The notes under the pieces: generated by a model
Told to the model about the DNA's origin: nothing
What the model saw: only the letters and a program-made list of their open reading frames with translations
Databases searched by the model: none
Program-made: the position numbers and the translations under genes
Part shown: piece by piece, positions 14,605 through 21,232 of the stretch
How the letters are laid out: each line of letters opens with the position of its first letter
How positions within the stretch are numbered: the first letter of the stretch is position 1
Source of the DNA: 2-01-FULL-39-10-A sp964565795
GTDB lineage: Bacteria; Patescibacteriota; Microgenomatia; Levybacterales; UBA12049
Reading direction: 5' to 3'
Length of the DNA: 21,354 nucleotides
NCBI GenBank assembly: GCA_964565795.1
Contig: CAZMGC010000016.1
Span: forward strand, 1-21,354

Positions 14605-15036
14605 CTACAACTTTGGCAATTCTATGATACTATCGCCTTCTCGAAAATATCCCCAAGTCCCATTTCTTCCTCTAACCATCTTGGTGACTCCTACTGTTCT
14701 CATATTGGTTCTTAAATTATCTAGTATTACTCTTTCATCGGGAAAAAATTCCTCTGCTTGCCTAAGTGAATATGCTTGAGCATCAATCCAAATAGTTCCT
14801 GTTATTTGAAAAGCATCACTTTCCACTTCCACAGATTCTCCATCTACCATAACAGTACCTCGAACTTTTTTAGCAAACCTAAAGCAAGGATATTCAGGAT
14901 AAAGAGTTGCAAGATCGACTACAGTCCTATCATTCTGATCAGCCCAGTCATTTAAGAATGCACCAAACTGTACTACATTTACTACTCTCAGTGAAGGGTT
15001 TAGAATTTCACCTGTTTCTCGTGATTGCTCTGTCAT
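14605..15036 (-). CDS. Unrecognised small soluble protein
   Basis: A 143-residue acidic protein with no membrane segment. The N-terminal part (RVVNVVQFGAFLNDWADQND) looks helical; the central part (KKVRGTVMVDGESVEVES, then QITGTIWIDAQAYSL) looks like beta strands; the end is GRNGTWGYFREGDSIIELPKL. I do not recognise the family. The ATG is supported by a strong promoter (TTTACA, 17 bp, TATAAT) whose -10 ends 8 nt upstream. It lies just downstream of the tRNA-His gene on the same strand. Confidence 0.75.
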   Translation of the reverse strand: MTEQSRETGEILNPSLRVVNVVQFGAFLNDWADQNDRTVVDLATLYPEYPCFRFAKKVRGTVMVDGESVEVESDAFQITGTIWIDAQAYSLRQAEEFFPDERVILDNLRTNMRTVGVTKMVRGRNGTWGYFREGDSIIELPKL

Positions 15037-15044
15037 AGGTGTGG

Positions 15045-15073
15045 ATTATAGCAATAATTTGGGGTATTGTAAA
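15045..15073 (-). promoter_or_regulatory. Promoter for the 14605-15036 gene
   Basis: A -35 TTTACA (15068-15073), a 17-bp spacer and TGCTATAAT with -10 at 15045-15050. The -10 ends 8 nt before the ATG. It lies just past the 3' end of tRNA-His. Confidence 0.65.
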
Positions 15074-15086
15074 CTATAGGACGGTG

Positions 15087-15161
15087 GGTGACGTACCGGA
15101 TTCGAACCGGCGACCTCCAGGACCACAACCTGGCGCTCTAACCAACTGAGCTAACATCACC
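15087..15161 (-). tRNA. tRNA-His (anticodon GUG)
   Basis: A complete cloverleaf on the minus strand. G-1 (15161) faces discriminator C73 (15087), the histidine identity pair. The acceptor is GTGATGT with ACGTCAC (one U-G). U8-A9 are followed by the D arm GCTC-AGTTGGTTA-GAGC. The anticodon stem CCAGG/CCTGG pairs fully around loop TTGTGGT. The variable loop is AGGTC and the T arm GCCGG-TTCGAAT-CCGGT. CCA is not encoded. The 5' 25 nt overlap the end of the HNH endonuclease gene, whose stop codon TAG falls in the D loop. See the candidate mobile unit around it. Confidence 0.95.
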
Positions 15162-15608
15162 ATATATTTTGATGATCTTCCTTGCCCATTTTACAACATC
15201 TTGTACTTTGACACCAGCAGGTTGAACTTTAACCCAAAGCTCAAGATTCTTAATCCTATTGTCAGATCTTACTCCATTTTTATGATGAACATTTTCAAAA
15301 TCAAACAGATATCTTCCTAATTTTTTCTCCATGATTAAACGATGCTCGTAAATTCTCCCGCTCTTGTCCGAATATGGATGCTTTTTAAAATAAACATATC
15401 GGTAACCACTTTTATCTGAATGTACTTTTTTTGAATTAGGATACTGTTTACTTTCCAAAAAACATTTTCTACATAATTTAGATTTTCTTTGCATCAATGC
15501 TCCGCAATTATCGCAAGGTTTCTTATACTTCTGTTTTCTACATGAAGAACAAGCTAAATGCCTGCTGGACGAATTAAATACTTTTCGACATTTAACACAT
15601 TTCTTCAT
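15138..15608 (-). CDS. HNH homing-type endonuclease with two zinc-ribbon motifs
   Basis: A 156-residue protein. Two CxxC...CxxC zinc-binding motifs occupy the N-terminus (Cys4, 7, 20, 23 and Cys32, 35, 46, 49). The HNH_3-type nuclease core runs from about residue 86 to 125: YEHRLIMEKKLGR, VHHKNGVRSDN with His108-His109, and RIKNLELW with Asn117 and Asn121. This is the architecture of small homing endonucleases found with phages, introns and CPR rRNA/tRNA insertions, which make a site-specific cut that repair converts into copying of the gene. The last seven codons, ending in DVSSVG and a TAG stop, are read from the 5' part of tRNA-His. Its own promoter (15615-15643) gives a leaderless start at 15608. 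Confidence 0.9.
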   Translation of the reverse strand: MKKCVKCRKVFNSSSRHLACSSCRKQKYKKPCDNCGALMQRKSKLCRKCFLESKQYPNSKKVHSDKSGYRYVYFKKHPYSDKSGRIYEHRLIMEKKLGRYLFDFENVHHKNGVRSDNRIKNLELWVKVQPAGVKVQDVVKWARKIIKIYGDVSSVG

Positions 15609-15614
15609 GAAGCT

Positions 15615-15643
15615 ATTTTACATTATGTGGAGCTGGATATCAA
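15615..15643 (-). promoter_or_regulatory. Promoter of the HNH endonuclease gene
   Basis: A -35 TTGATA (15638-15643), a 17-bp spacer and -10 TAAAAT (15615-15620), ending 6 nt before the ATG at 15608. The resulting transcript should run through the HNH gene into tRNA-His. Confidence 0.65.
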
Positions 15644-15671
15644 TTTAAAATTTCGGGAAAAAGAAGTTTGT

Positions 15672-15712
15672 GGACCACAATCAGACACTCTACCACTGAG
15701 TTACAACCCACC
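15672..15712 (-). pseudogene. 5' half of a second tRNA-His gene (remnant)
   Basis: On the minus strand this reads as a tRNA-His start: GGTGGGTT, a D arm ACTC-AGTGGTA-GAGT, then an anticodon 5' strand with TTGTGGT. After TTGTGGTCC the sequence no longer pairs with the anticodon stem (TCTGA would need TCAGA), and no T arm with TTCRA follows before the HNH gene. A 6-bp palindrome, TTGTGG-A-CCACAA, covers the break (15668-15680). It keeps a good promoter whose start site falls at its first base, so it was probably once a functional gene. Confidence 0.7.
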
Positions 15713-15720
15713 GTGCGGTA

Positions 15721-15749
15721 GTTATATCAGAGCTACGTTGTAGCCACAA
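15721..15749 (-). promoter_or_regulatory. Promoter of the broken tRNA-His
   Basis: A -35 TTGTGG (15744-15749), a 17-bp spacer and -10 TATAAC (15721-15726) preceded by TGA. Transcription should start about 15714-15712, at the 5' end of the tRNA remnant. Confidence 0.55.
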
Positions 15750-15790
15750 TAAGAGGCCCTATAGTTTAACTATTGAAAATTGTTGAGTTT

Positions 15791-15799
15791 TGCTATAAA
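15791..15799 (+). promoter_or_regulatory. Extended -10 promoter for the 15812 gene
   Basis: TGCTATAAA with -10 at 15794-15799, 12 nt before the ATG at 15812. It excludes the longer frame that begins with TTG at 15773, upstream of this box. Confidence 0.5.
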
Positions 15800-15811
15800 C
15801 TCTCGCACATT

Positions 15812-16255
15812 ATGTCAAAATCTAGATTTGAAGGTGAATTTAGGCCGTCAGTTCGGCCCGATGGAGATATCTCTCCCCGTCCAGAAATGAGTTTGGTTCA
15901 AAGATTAGCTCATCAATATGACAGTACACCTAGAACCCCAGCAGTTTTAGGAGATAGAAATGGAAATGTTATTGGAGGGACAGGCGGAAATGTTCGCCCA
16001 GCTACGCTTGCAGAAGTAGCACATGTATTAAATGGCGGAACTCATACACCACTTGATGCAAAACCCTTGGCTAATTCTGGAAAAAAGTTGAGCCACAGAG
16101 AAAGAGTTCAAAAAGGTATGCAAGGACAAATGGATCCCACACCTCAAATGCCATTCGAAATAGATTATAAAAATCTAAAAGCAGCGAGGGAGGCTAGAAA
16201 AGCTGCGGCTAGAGCATTAAGAAATAAAGGAAATAAAGGTAGGAAAACAGCTTAG
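15812..16255 (+). CDS. Basic, probably disordered protein of unknown function
   Basis: A 147-residue protein without membrane segments. The N-terminus is Pro/Arg-rich (RPSVRPDGDISPRPEMS), the middle has a Gly/Asn-rich loop (GDRNGNVIGGTGGNVRPA), and the last ~30 residues form a strongly basic Ala/Lys/Arg tail (LKAAREARKAAARALRNKG) like those of nucleic-acid-binding or ribosome-associated proteins. I do not recognise the family. The start chosen follows the -10 box at 15794-15799; a frame extension to TTG at 15773 would begin before the transcript. Its stop overlaps the convergent dgkA-like gene by 4 bp. Binding to nucleic acid is only a guess from charge. Confidence 0.68.
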   Translation: MSKSRFEGEFRPSVRPDGDISPRPEMSLVQRLAHQYDSTPRTPAVLGDRNGNVIGGTGGNVRPATLAEVAHVLNGGTHTPLDAKPLANSGKKLSHRERVQKGMQGQMDPTPQMPFEIDYKNLKAAREARKAAARALRNKGNKGRKTA

Positions 16256-16629
16256 TTCGGGAAGAACATTTTCAAGACGTGAGGAGTAAACACTAAGAAT
16301 CCTACTGCTATACTTCCTGCAGCTACGATTAACACCATCCCCGCAGATACGTCTTTAGCGTATTTTGCTTCTTCTCTATAATCTTTAGTAACCAGATCCA
16401 CAACCTCTTCTATCGCTGTATTTATCATCTCAGCAGAAATTACCAGGAGAATAATCATGCAGATAATGGCTTTTTCGAATTGATTGAGGCCAAAAATGAA
16501 AGTAGAAATAACAACTAAAATTGCAATTATGATGTGAATTCTTATGTTTCTGTTGTACCTAATGGCGACTCTTATGCCTTCTATAGCAAAGCCAACGGAT
16601 TCAATGAATGTGGGTTTGTCGCCTCTCAT
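16252..16629 (-). CDS. dgkA: Diacylglycerol/undecaprenol kinase
   Basis: A 125-residue membrane protein with the DgkA signature ISAEMINTAIEEVVDLV at residues 64-80 (Glu67, Asn70 and Glu74 are the conserved catalytic/Mg residues), followed by AKYAKDVSAGMVLIVA. Three membrane helices are visible: about 31-48, 54-70 and 97-115. In Gram-positive-type bacteria this enzyme phosphorylates undecaprenol to undecaprenyl phosphate, the lipid carrier for cell-wall and glycan assembly; in E. coli it acts on diacylglycerol. Its ATG overlaps the stop of the PAP2 phosphatase (16626-16629), so carrier dephosphorylation and rephosphorylation are encoded together, which favours the undecaprenol role. Confidence 0.92.
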   Translation of the reverse strand: MRGDKPTFIESVGFAIEGIRVAIRYNRNIRIHIIIAILVVISTFIFGLNQFEKAIICMIILLVISAEMINTAIEEVVDLVTKDYREEAKYAKDVSAGMVLIVAAGSIAVGFLVFTPHVLKMFFPN

Positions 16630-17327
16630 TTTTTTCTAGACTTATATAATCTTTTAATTATAATTGTCTTCTCAAAAAGAATAGCAGATATGAACCAAAG
16701 AAATCCAGCGATGAATCCACCCAAAACGTCGCTAGGATAATGAACGCCAAGATAAATCCTGCTTATTCCAATTAATCCTACTATGAATAATGAAATCGCA
16801 GAGATGATTAAAGTTACATTTTTATTATTTGTTTCTCTAAAAATAAAATATGAAAGTGCAGCGAAAAAAACGAAACTATTCATAGCATGAGCCGAGGGAA
16901 AACTTAAGCTGTTTTCATGAATTAGTGGAAAATTTTCAGGTCTTGGTCGTTGATAGAGAAATTTTAAAATAATATTTAGAATTGCTCCTGAGCAAAGGAT
17001 TCCAAGATATATAGCCACATCTTTTTTCCTGACAGCACCGATGTATAGAATAGTAATTATGGACATAGAAATTAAAGCAAGCCCGTTTCCTAGAGATGTA
17101 AAAAACATCATTACCTGGTTTAATAATGGACTTCTAAAGCTATAAATAAAATTTGTTACTAGCGAATCAATTAGGAGTATGTCTTTATCTAGCACCTCTT
17201 CTCCAAGCTCAAGAAATAAATAAAGTGATGCTAAGCTTATGAAAACACTTATAATGATTTCGATGAATAAGACTAAAGAGATGTGTGATTGTTTTAAAAA
17301 ATCAATAAATCTAAGAATATGTTTCAT
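16626..17327 (-). CDS. PAP2-family membrane phosphatase
   Basis: A 233-residue polytopic protein with the three PAP2 motifs: KFLYQRPRP (C1), PSAHAMN (C2, histidine acting as acid) and SRIYLGVHYPSD (C3, nucleophile histidine and its aspartate). About six membrane helices are present. The active-site motifs would face the outside of the membrane, as in undecaprenyl-diphosphate phosphatases such as BcrC and PgpB. It precedes dgkA with an ATGA overlap, so the likely task is removing phosphate from undecaprenyl diphosphate during carrier recycling; a phosphatidylglycerophosphate or lipid-A-type substrate cannot be excluded. The start at 17327 lies 12 nt after a TGCTATACT -10 box. Confidence 0.9.
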   Translation of the reverse strand: MKHILRFIDFLKQSHISLVLFIEIIISVFISLASLYLFLELGEEVLDKDILLIDSLVTNFIYSFRSPLLNQVMMFFTSLGNGLALISMSIITILYIGAVRKKDVAIYLGILCSGAILNIILKFLYQRPRPENFPLIHENSLSFPSAHAMNSFVFFAALSYFIFRETNNKNVTLIISAISLFIVGLIGISRIYLGVHYPSDVLGGFIAGFLWFISAILFEKTIIIKRLYKSRKK

Positions 17328-17339
17328 TTGTACTAATCT

Positions 17340-17375
17340 AGTATAGCAATGAATTTAGAAAAGTTCTGATACACT
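17340..17375. promoter_or_regulatory. Divergent promoters for the PAP2 and esterase genes
   Basis: The minus strand has TGCTATACT (-10 at 17340-17345), 12 nt before the PAP2 ATG. The plus strand has TGATACACT (-10 TACACT at 17370-17375), 6 nt before the GTG at 17382. Confidence 0.5.
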
Positions 17376-17381
17376 TAAAAG

Positions 17382-18308
17382 GTGAGAAAAACAGGAACTA
17401 AATTTTTAATATTAGGGTTTTTAGCATTTCTCCTTATCTTATTTATGATTTTTCTTAATTTTTTAGGCTCAAAGAAGCAATCAATTGAGCTTGGTGGTAG
17501 TACGCGAGAATATTTGCTCCACTTGCCTCGTTCTTACGAATCTTCAGATAATTTTCCCTTAGTTATTGCTTTACATGGATATACAGATAATCCAAGATTG
17601 ATGGAATTTTATAGCGGGTTTAGTAGAAAAGCTGAAAAAGAAAACTTCATAGTTGTCTATCCATATGGAACAAAAAGTGAAACAGATAAAAATTTATCAT
17701 GGAATGGTGGATCCTGCTGTGGAAATGGAGTTTTGTCAAATATTAAGGACGTAGAGTTTATAAATAGTTTAACGGATGAGCTTCTTGATAAATATAAAAT
17801 AGATCCGAAAAAGGTATATGTAGTGGGTTTTTCAAATGGCGGACTTTTAACATATAGAATAGCTTCAGAAACCCCCGAGAGATATAAGGCATTTGCTGTT
17901 GTGTCGGGGACAATTGGCGGAAAAGTTTATAAAAAACTGCCTCCATATATTATTCCAAACCCCATAAAGTCAATTTCAATTCTTTTAATGCATGGAATGC
18001 AGGATAGTCGAATTCCTTATAGGGGCGGCCTAAACGCAAATAAAGATGGTGAGTTTAAATCATTTAAAGATTCTAGTGAATTTTGGATTCAAAAAAATAA
18101 CTGCAAAGGTGCATTAAAGACTGAAAATGAAGTATCAATAAATGAATCGTTTGAAAATTGTGAAAATAAGACTCAGGTCCAATTATACTCTATTAAAAAT
18201 AGCGGACATATGTGGTTTGGGGGTATTGGAGAGATTTTTAAGAACTTAAGAGGCGAAAGTATCTCTGCAACGGATACCATTTGGACCCTTTTTCAAAATG
18301 CTAAGTAA
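17382..18308 (+). CDS. Membrane-anchored esterase of the PHB depolymerase/LpqC family
   Basis: A 308-residue alpha/beta-hydrolase. Residues about 7-28 are an N-terminal membrane anchor or uncleaved signal. The oxyanion region is LHGYTDN (64-70), the nucleophile Ser151 lies in GFSNGG (149-154), the acid is probably Asp208 in HGMQDSRIP, and the histidine is His276 in SGHMWFGG. The order and spacing match Esterase_phd/LpqC (COG3509), whose members include poly(3-hydroxybutyrate) depolymerases and feruloyl or acetyl-xylan esterases. The enzyme faces the outside of the cell. The true substrate is not known. SWNGGSCCGNG, the usual Cys-rich loop of the family, is present. Start GTG, with a -10 box 6 nt upstream. 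Confidence 0.87.
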   Translation: MRKTGTKFLILGFLAFLLILFMIFLNFLGSKKQSIELGGSTREYLLHLPRSYESSDNFPLVIALHGYTDNPRLMEFYSGFSRKAEKENFIVVYPYGTKSETDKNLSWNGGSCCGNGVLSNIKDVEFINSLTDELLDKYKIDPKKVYVVGFSNGGLLTYRIASETPERYKAFAVVSGTIGGKVYKKLPPYIIPNPIKSISILLMHGMQDSRIPYRGGLNANKDGEFKSFKDSSEFWIQKNNCKGALKTENEVSINESFENCENKTQVQLYSIKNSGHMWFGGIGEIFKNLRGESISATDTIWTLFQNAK

Positions 18309-18322
18309 TTTTTTAATAATTT

Positions 18323-18331
18323 TGTTATACT
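18323..18331 (+). promoter_or_regulatory. Extended -10 promoter for the 18338 gene
   Basis: TGTTATACT with -10 at 18326-18331, ending 6 nt before the ATG at 18338. No -35 box is apparent. Confidence 0.5.
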
Positions 18332-18337
18332 AAATTT

Positions 18338-18562
18338 ATGTTTCTTTTAACTCTCCCAATGAAAATATTTGGTCTAACTGGTACTATAGTTTTAGCCTTA
18401 GTTCTATATTGGTTATTTATCGGAACTGGTATGAATTTAGATAGAAATAAATGTACTGCGATTATGGCTCAAAGCGCTAAGAATCCAATTTCAGGTAAGG
18501 TTAAGAGTTTTTCGTCTCCTTGTGAAGTGCCAGTTGGGTGGCAAAAAATTTCTTCTAATTAG
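18338..18562 (+). CDS. Small single-span membrane protein
   Basis: A 74-residue protein with one hydrophobic segment (about residues 9-30, GLTGTIVLALVLYWLFIG) and an outside-facing tail with two Cys (RNKCTAIMAQ and SSPCEVPVGW) that could form a disulfide or bind metal. I do not recognise the family. It has its own leaderless-type promoter and overlaps the 3' end of the convergent anchored protein gene by 8 bp. Confidence 0.6.
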   Translation: MFLLTLPMKIFGLTGTIVLALVLYWLFIGTGMNLDRNKCTAIMAQSAKNPISGKVKSFSSPCEVPVGWQKISSN

Positions 18563-19118
18563 TTTTTTCTACAGATTGTAGAATTAACACACTTCCTTCT
18601 CTCCAGTTGTCAGTATTTCCATCATCAAGCTGTATATCAGTACCTTCCAGATCTACTCCCATTAGAATCCCGAGCTCTTCTTTATTCATAATTCTAACGC
18701 GTCCTTTTAGATGGACATTTACAGTCTCACCAAGTCCTAGCTCGGTACCTTTAGTGTCTTTTGGAAGTTTAAAATTGTCTCTACCTACAACAATTAATCT
18801 TTTGCCTCCACCCGATAAAAATCCCCCACTTGATCCTACGGTAAATACTCTTTTAGTTACCCAATCAGAAACTCTAGATTCTATTTCTACATCCAGACCA
18901 TCATAAACAAGTGGATCGGTAACGATATTGTTTACTGAAATAATTTCCTTATTTATCACTTTTGCTGTGTTTGTTGAATTAGTTGTATTGGCGGTTTTAT
19001 TGCTATTATTTCTAGCAGTGTTAGTTGATGGAGTAATTCTACTTAAGATGAAAAGCACTACGAATACTATTATGAATAGTATTACGCCGACTGTGATCAT
19101 TATTTCTCTTCGTCCCAT
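18555..19118 (-). CDS. Membrane-anchored protein with a beta-rich (OB-like) outer domain
   Basis: A 187-residue protein. One membrane segment (about residues 7-28, MITVGVILFIIVFVVLFIL) is followed by a Thr/Asn-rich linker (STNTARNNSNKTANTTNS) and a beta-rich domain from about 57: SVNNIVTDPLVYDGLDVEIE, RLIVVGRDNFKLP, LGLGETVNVHLKGRVRIM. The arrangement 'location binds, then release of the new value' resembles small OB-fold domains in bacterial envelope proteins, but no named family is certain. A second Met lies at residue 7 and is a possible alternative start; I see no convincing promoter near the ATG. It is convergent with the small membrane protein on the left. Confidence 0.72.
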   Translation of the reverse strand: MGRREIMITVGVILFIIVFVVLFILSRITPSTNTARNNSNKTANTTNSTNTAKVINKEIISVNNIVTDPLVYDGLDVEIESRVSDWVTKRVFTVGSSGGFLSGGGKRLIVVGRDNFKLPKDTKGTELGLGETVNVHLKGRVRIMNKEELGILMGVDLEGTDIQLDDGNTDNWREGSVLILQSVEKTN

Positions 19119-19164
19119 AAATCGGTTGCTTTATCTTTTTTACAATTGCCTAATAATATATTAG

Positions 19165-19194
19165 TATAATGTAGATAGTAGGGCAAGGAGGTGA
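19165..19194 (+). promoter_or_regulatory. Promoter -10 and strong Shine-Dalgarno of the GlsB/YeaQ-like gene
   Basis: TATAAT at 19165-19170 gives a leader of about 20 nt that contains AAGGAGGTGA (19185-19194), almost fully complementary to the 16S anti-Shine-Dalgarno, with GGAGG 6 nt from the ATG. It is the only strong Shine-Dalgarno seen upstream of a gene in this window. Confidence 0.75.
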
Positions 19195-19197
19195 ATT

Positions 19198-19440
19198 ATG
19201 GGAATAATATCTTGGATTATAGTTGGAATTGCTGCTGGATGGCTTGCTTCTTTCATCATGAAAACTAATGATGAGCAAGGTTTATTTAAAGATTTAATTT
19301 TTGGAATAATCGGAGCTTTTGTAGGTGGATTTATAATGAATTTCTTAGGCTATTCAGGGGTAACTGGATTAAATTTATACAGCATCGGGGTTGCTACGCT
19401 TGGAGCAATCATAATAATTTTTATAGGAAGAAGATTTTAA
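19198..19440 (+). CDS. GlsB/YeaQ/YmgE family membrane protein
   Basis: An 80-residue protein with three membrane helices and the family pattern GWLASFIMK, GIIGAFVGGFIMNFLGY and a final helix ATLGAIIIIFIGRRF. Members are small inner-membrane proteins (also called transglycosylase-associated) induced by stress in several bacteria; no reaction is known. The canonical Shine-Dalgarno sets it apart from its neighbours and suggests high translation. It ends 1 bp before the convergent CBS-protein gene. Confidence 0.92.
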   Translation: MGIISWIIVGIAAGWLASFIMKTNDEQGLFKDLIFGIIGAFVGGFIMNFLGYSGVTGLNLYSIGVATLGAIIIIFIGRRF

Positions 19441-19441
19441 T

Positions 19442-20617
19442 TTAGAGTTTTGATTTCTTCTTTATAAATGAAGTTATTTTTTTAACCTTTTCGCTTTTTG
19501 CATTTCCTCTTTCTGGAATTTCAAATTCATCGTGGATTTCTCCAACTAAGCTTTCAACTAAGTCTTCTAAAGTAACAATACCAATAGTTTTATTATTATC
19601 ATCTCTAACTATGGCCATATGTACACGTCGTTCTCTTAATAAAATCATCGCATCATCAATTTTTTTATTCTCAGAAATTTTAGGGATCTCTCTTATTATT
19701 CCCATTTTTGATAATTTTCTATCTCTATTTTTGAAGAGAAAATTTAAATATACTTCTCTGAAAGTCTCAAATTTACTGTGAGAAAATAGGTTTTTATAAA
19801 CGTCTTTAACATGAATAAAACCCAATATGTGATCAATGTCGCCTTGATATATTGGAAATCTGCTATGAGGGTTCTTTTGAAAGATTTTTATCATTTGTTT
19901 TAGTGAAGTTTCCTTTTCAATTGCTATTACTTTATTTTTAGGAATCATAATTTTCTTAACTGGTGTATCTCCAAGTTTTAATACGCTTAGAACCATTTCT
20001 GCTTCTTCCTTTTCAATTGCCCCCTCTTCTGCGCTTTGAGCTAGGATTATTTTTATCTCCTCCTCAGAGTGAACTATGTCTGCTTTTTTAGAGGTTTTAA
20101 ATCCAATTAATTTTAGAGTTAATACTGATCCATAATTTAATAAAAGAACAAAAGGTTTAAGGGCTGTATAGAAGACTGTAAGTGGAGCTGCGATCAGTAA
20201 GGCGGTTTTTTCCGCTTTTTGATAAGCAATGGTCTTAGGCACCAATTCTCCTAGAATAATTAGAACAAAAGTAATTAGGATAAAGGATATACCAAGTCCG
20301 ATTGTATGAGAAGAAATAGTGGATATTTTTTCTGGGAGAAAAATTGAAAGATAAGGACTTAATAATCCTGAAATCGCAGAATCCCCGATCCATCCTAAAC
20401 CTAGGCTAGAGAGCGTGACGCCTAGTTGGATAGCTGATATATATTCATCAAGGTTTTTGATAGCTTTTTGAACGAGTTTTGCTGGCTTACTACCCTTTTT
20501 TACCAATTCATCTATTCGCGTTCTTCTTACAGTTACAATCGCAAATTCAGATGCCACAAAAAACCCGTTTAGAAATACTAGGAAAATAATGAGGGCAAGT
20601 TGAGGAATGATCTCCAT
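19442..20617 (-). CDS. HlyC/CorC (CNNM/DUF21 plus CBS) family protein
   Basis: A 391-residue protein. Residues 1 to about 190 are the DUF21/CNNM membrane domain with LNGFFVASEFAIVTVRRTRI, AIQLGVTLSSLGLGWIGD and LGELVPKTIAYQ. Two CBS domains follow, about 212-270 (MIPKNKVIAI, RFPIYQGDIDHILGFIHVKD) and 285-345 (MAIVRDDNNKTIGIVTLEDL, VESLVGEIHDEFE). Family members are implicated in Mg2+/Co2+ transport or efflux, gated by nucleotide binding to the CBS pair. The usual C-terminal CorC_HlyC domain is absent: the protein ends about 30 residues after the second CBS with a Lys/Ser tail. The start is supported by TGATATACT ending 9 nt upstream. Confidence 0.92.
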   Translation of the reverse strand: MEIIPQLALIIFLVFLNGFFVASEFAIVTVRRTRIDELVKKGSKPAKLVQKAIKNLDEYISAIQLGVTLSSLGLGWIGDSAISGLLSPYLSIFLPEKISTISSHTIGLGISFILITFVLIILGELVPKTIAYQKAEKTALLIAAPLTVFYTALKPFVLLLNYGSVLTLKLIGFKTSKKADIVHSEEEIKIILAQSAEEGAIEKEEAEMVLSVLKLGDTPVKKIMIPKNKVIAIEKETSLKQMIKIFQKNPHSRFPIYQGDIDHILGFIHVKDVYKNLFSHSKFETFREVYLNFLFKNRDRKLSKMGIIREIPKISENKKIDDAMILLRERRVHMAIVRDDNNKTIGIVTLEDLVESLVGEIHDEFEIPERGNAKSEKVKKITSFIKKKSKL

Positions 20618-20626
20618 TAAGGAGAG

Positions 20627-20635
20627 AGTATATCA
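20627..20635 (-). promoter_or_regulatory. Extended -10 promoter for the CBS-protein gene
   Basis: TGATATACT on the minus strand (-10 at 20627-20632), 9 nt before the ATG at 20617. A second TATAAT-like box lies a little farther upstream. Confidence 0.5.
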
Positions 20636-20659
20636 TATTATAGCTTTTTATGGCTCAAT

Positions 20660-21232
20660 TTAGGCAGGAGTTATGCTTTCAGTTCCGAGGAATAAGTTTC
20701 CCATGGTATCTCCTGCTGCAATGTATGACGTAGAAGGAGTTCTAATTTCCTTAAGAACGATCTGCCTGGATGGATCTGCTAAATCTGATTCCCATTCAAT
20801 TGATTCCATTCCATCCATGACTATATTTGCCTCTACCATTTCAGGTAAAGTTTCAACTGGAAACAAATCCACGGATACCCTAGGTGTAAAAAGAGTACCA
20901 TCATCTCCGACTGTAAGATATATAGTATTTGTTAAATAGGAATAGTTTTTGCCATCAGGATCAGTAAGCAGTTCCTCATTTGCATAAAAATCAATTCCAA
21001 CAGGATTGTCTTTTCCGAATGGGCTATACTGAAACCCAAAAGAATTTGGAGTCTGGAGTATTCCAAAATACTTATCAAAATCATTAAGAAATCTGTTGCT
21101 CATTAATCTAAGAAAATCAGGATTTGCACCAGCTTCTAGGAAAATACCTGCGATTGTTTGAATTTGCATAGCGTCGCCTTCGGTAGGTGTATATGCTTCT
21201 TGATTGAAGGTTAAAGCCGGTGTTTCAAGCAC
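20660..21232 (-). CDS. Probable lipoprotein, unrecognised family (N-terminus disrupted or outside the window)
   Basis: 190 codons from a GTG at 21232 encode an acidic exported-type domain: TPTEGDAMQIQTIAGIFLEA, FDKYFGILQTPNSFGF, NTIYLTVGDDGTLFTPRV and a final SYIAAGDTMGNLFLGTESI. The family is not recognised. The GTG is unlikely to be the true start: it lacks a nearby -10 box or Shine-Dalgarno, and the same frame continues upstream through SSPTIGKTDSPRPITQ to a TGA at 21314-21316. Beyond that TGA the frame reads EAILAGALTFSG, which looks like a lipoprotein signal peptide, so the gene probably starts outside the window. It is either a nonsense-mutated gene or a sequence error; the rest of the frame is intact. 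Confidence 0.65.
   Translation of the reverse strand: MLETPALTFNQEAYTPTEGDAMQIQTIAGIFLEAGANPDFLRLMSNRFLNDFDKYFGILQTPNSFGFQYSPFGKDNPVGIDFYANEELLTDPDGKNYSYLTNTIYLTVGDDGTLFTPRVSVDLFPVETLPEMVEANIVMDGMESIEWESDLADPSRQIVLKEIRTPSTSYIAAGDTMGNLFLGTESITPA

Larger units (their letters stand above)
15120..15680 (-). mobile_element. Candidate tRNA-His-targeting HNH unit
   Basis: In the minus-strand direction the order is: 5' half of a tRNA-His (15712-15672), HNH endonuclease gene, intact tRNA-His. Both tRNA sequences share TTGTGGTCC across the anticodon (15672-15680 and 15120-15128), like a boundary repeat 552 bp apart. The two 5' halves have clearly diverged, so they are of different origin. In addition ACGGTGGGT at 15081-15089 is the exact inverse of ACCCACCGT at 15706-15714, i.e. 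the broken tRNA's acceptor strand has a 9-bp partner just past the intact tRNA. The simplest reading is an HNH-encoding insertion in a tRNA-His gene that brought a replacement tRNA. Mobility itself is not shown. Confidence 0.45.

Noticed and set aside
15087..15712. Group I intron splitting one tRNA-His into exons
   Set aside because: Joining the 5' half to the sequence after the break in the intact copy gives mismatched anticodon and acceptor stems, while the intact tRNA folds completely alone. No intron core was recognised by eye, though no model search could be run.
15773..15811. Longer start (TTG) for the basic protein gene
   Set aside because: The TGCTATAAA promoter lies inside the extension, and the ATG at 15812 fits the start rule of the neighbours.
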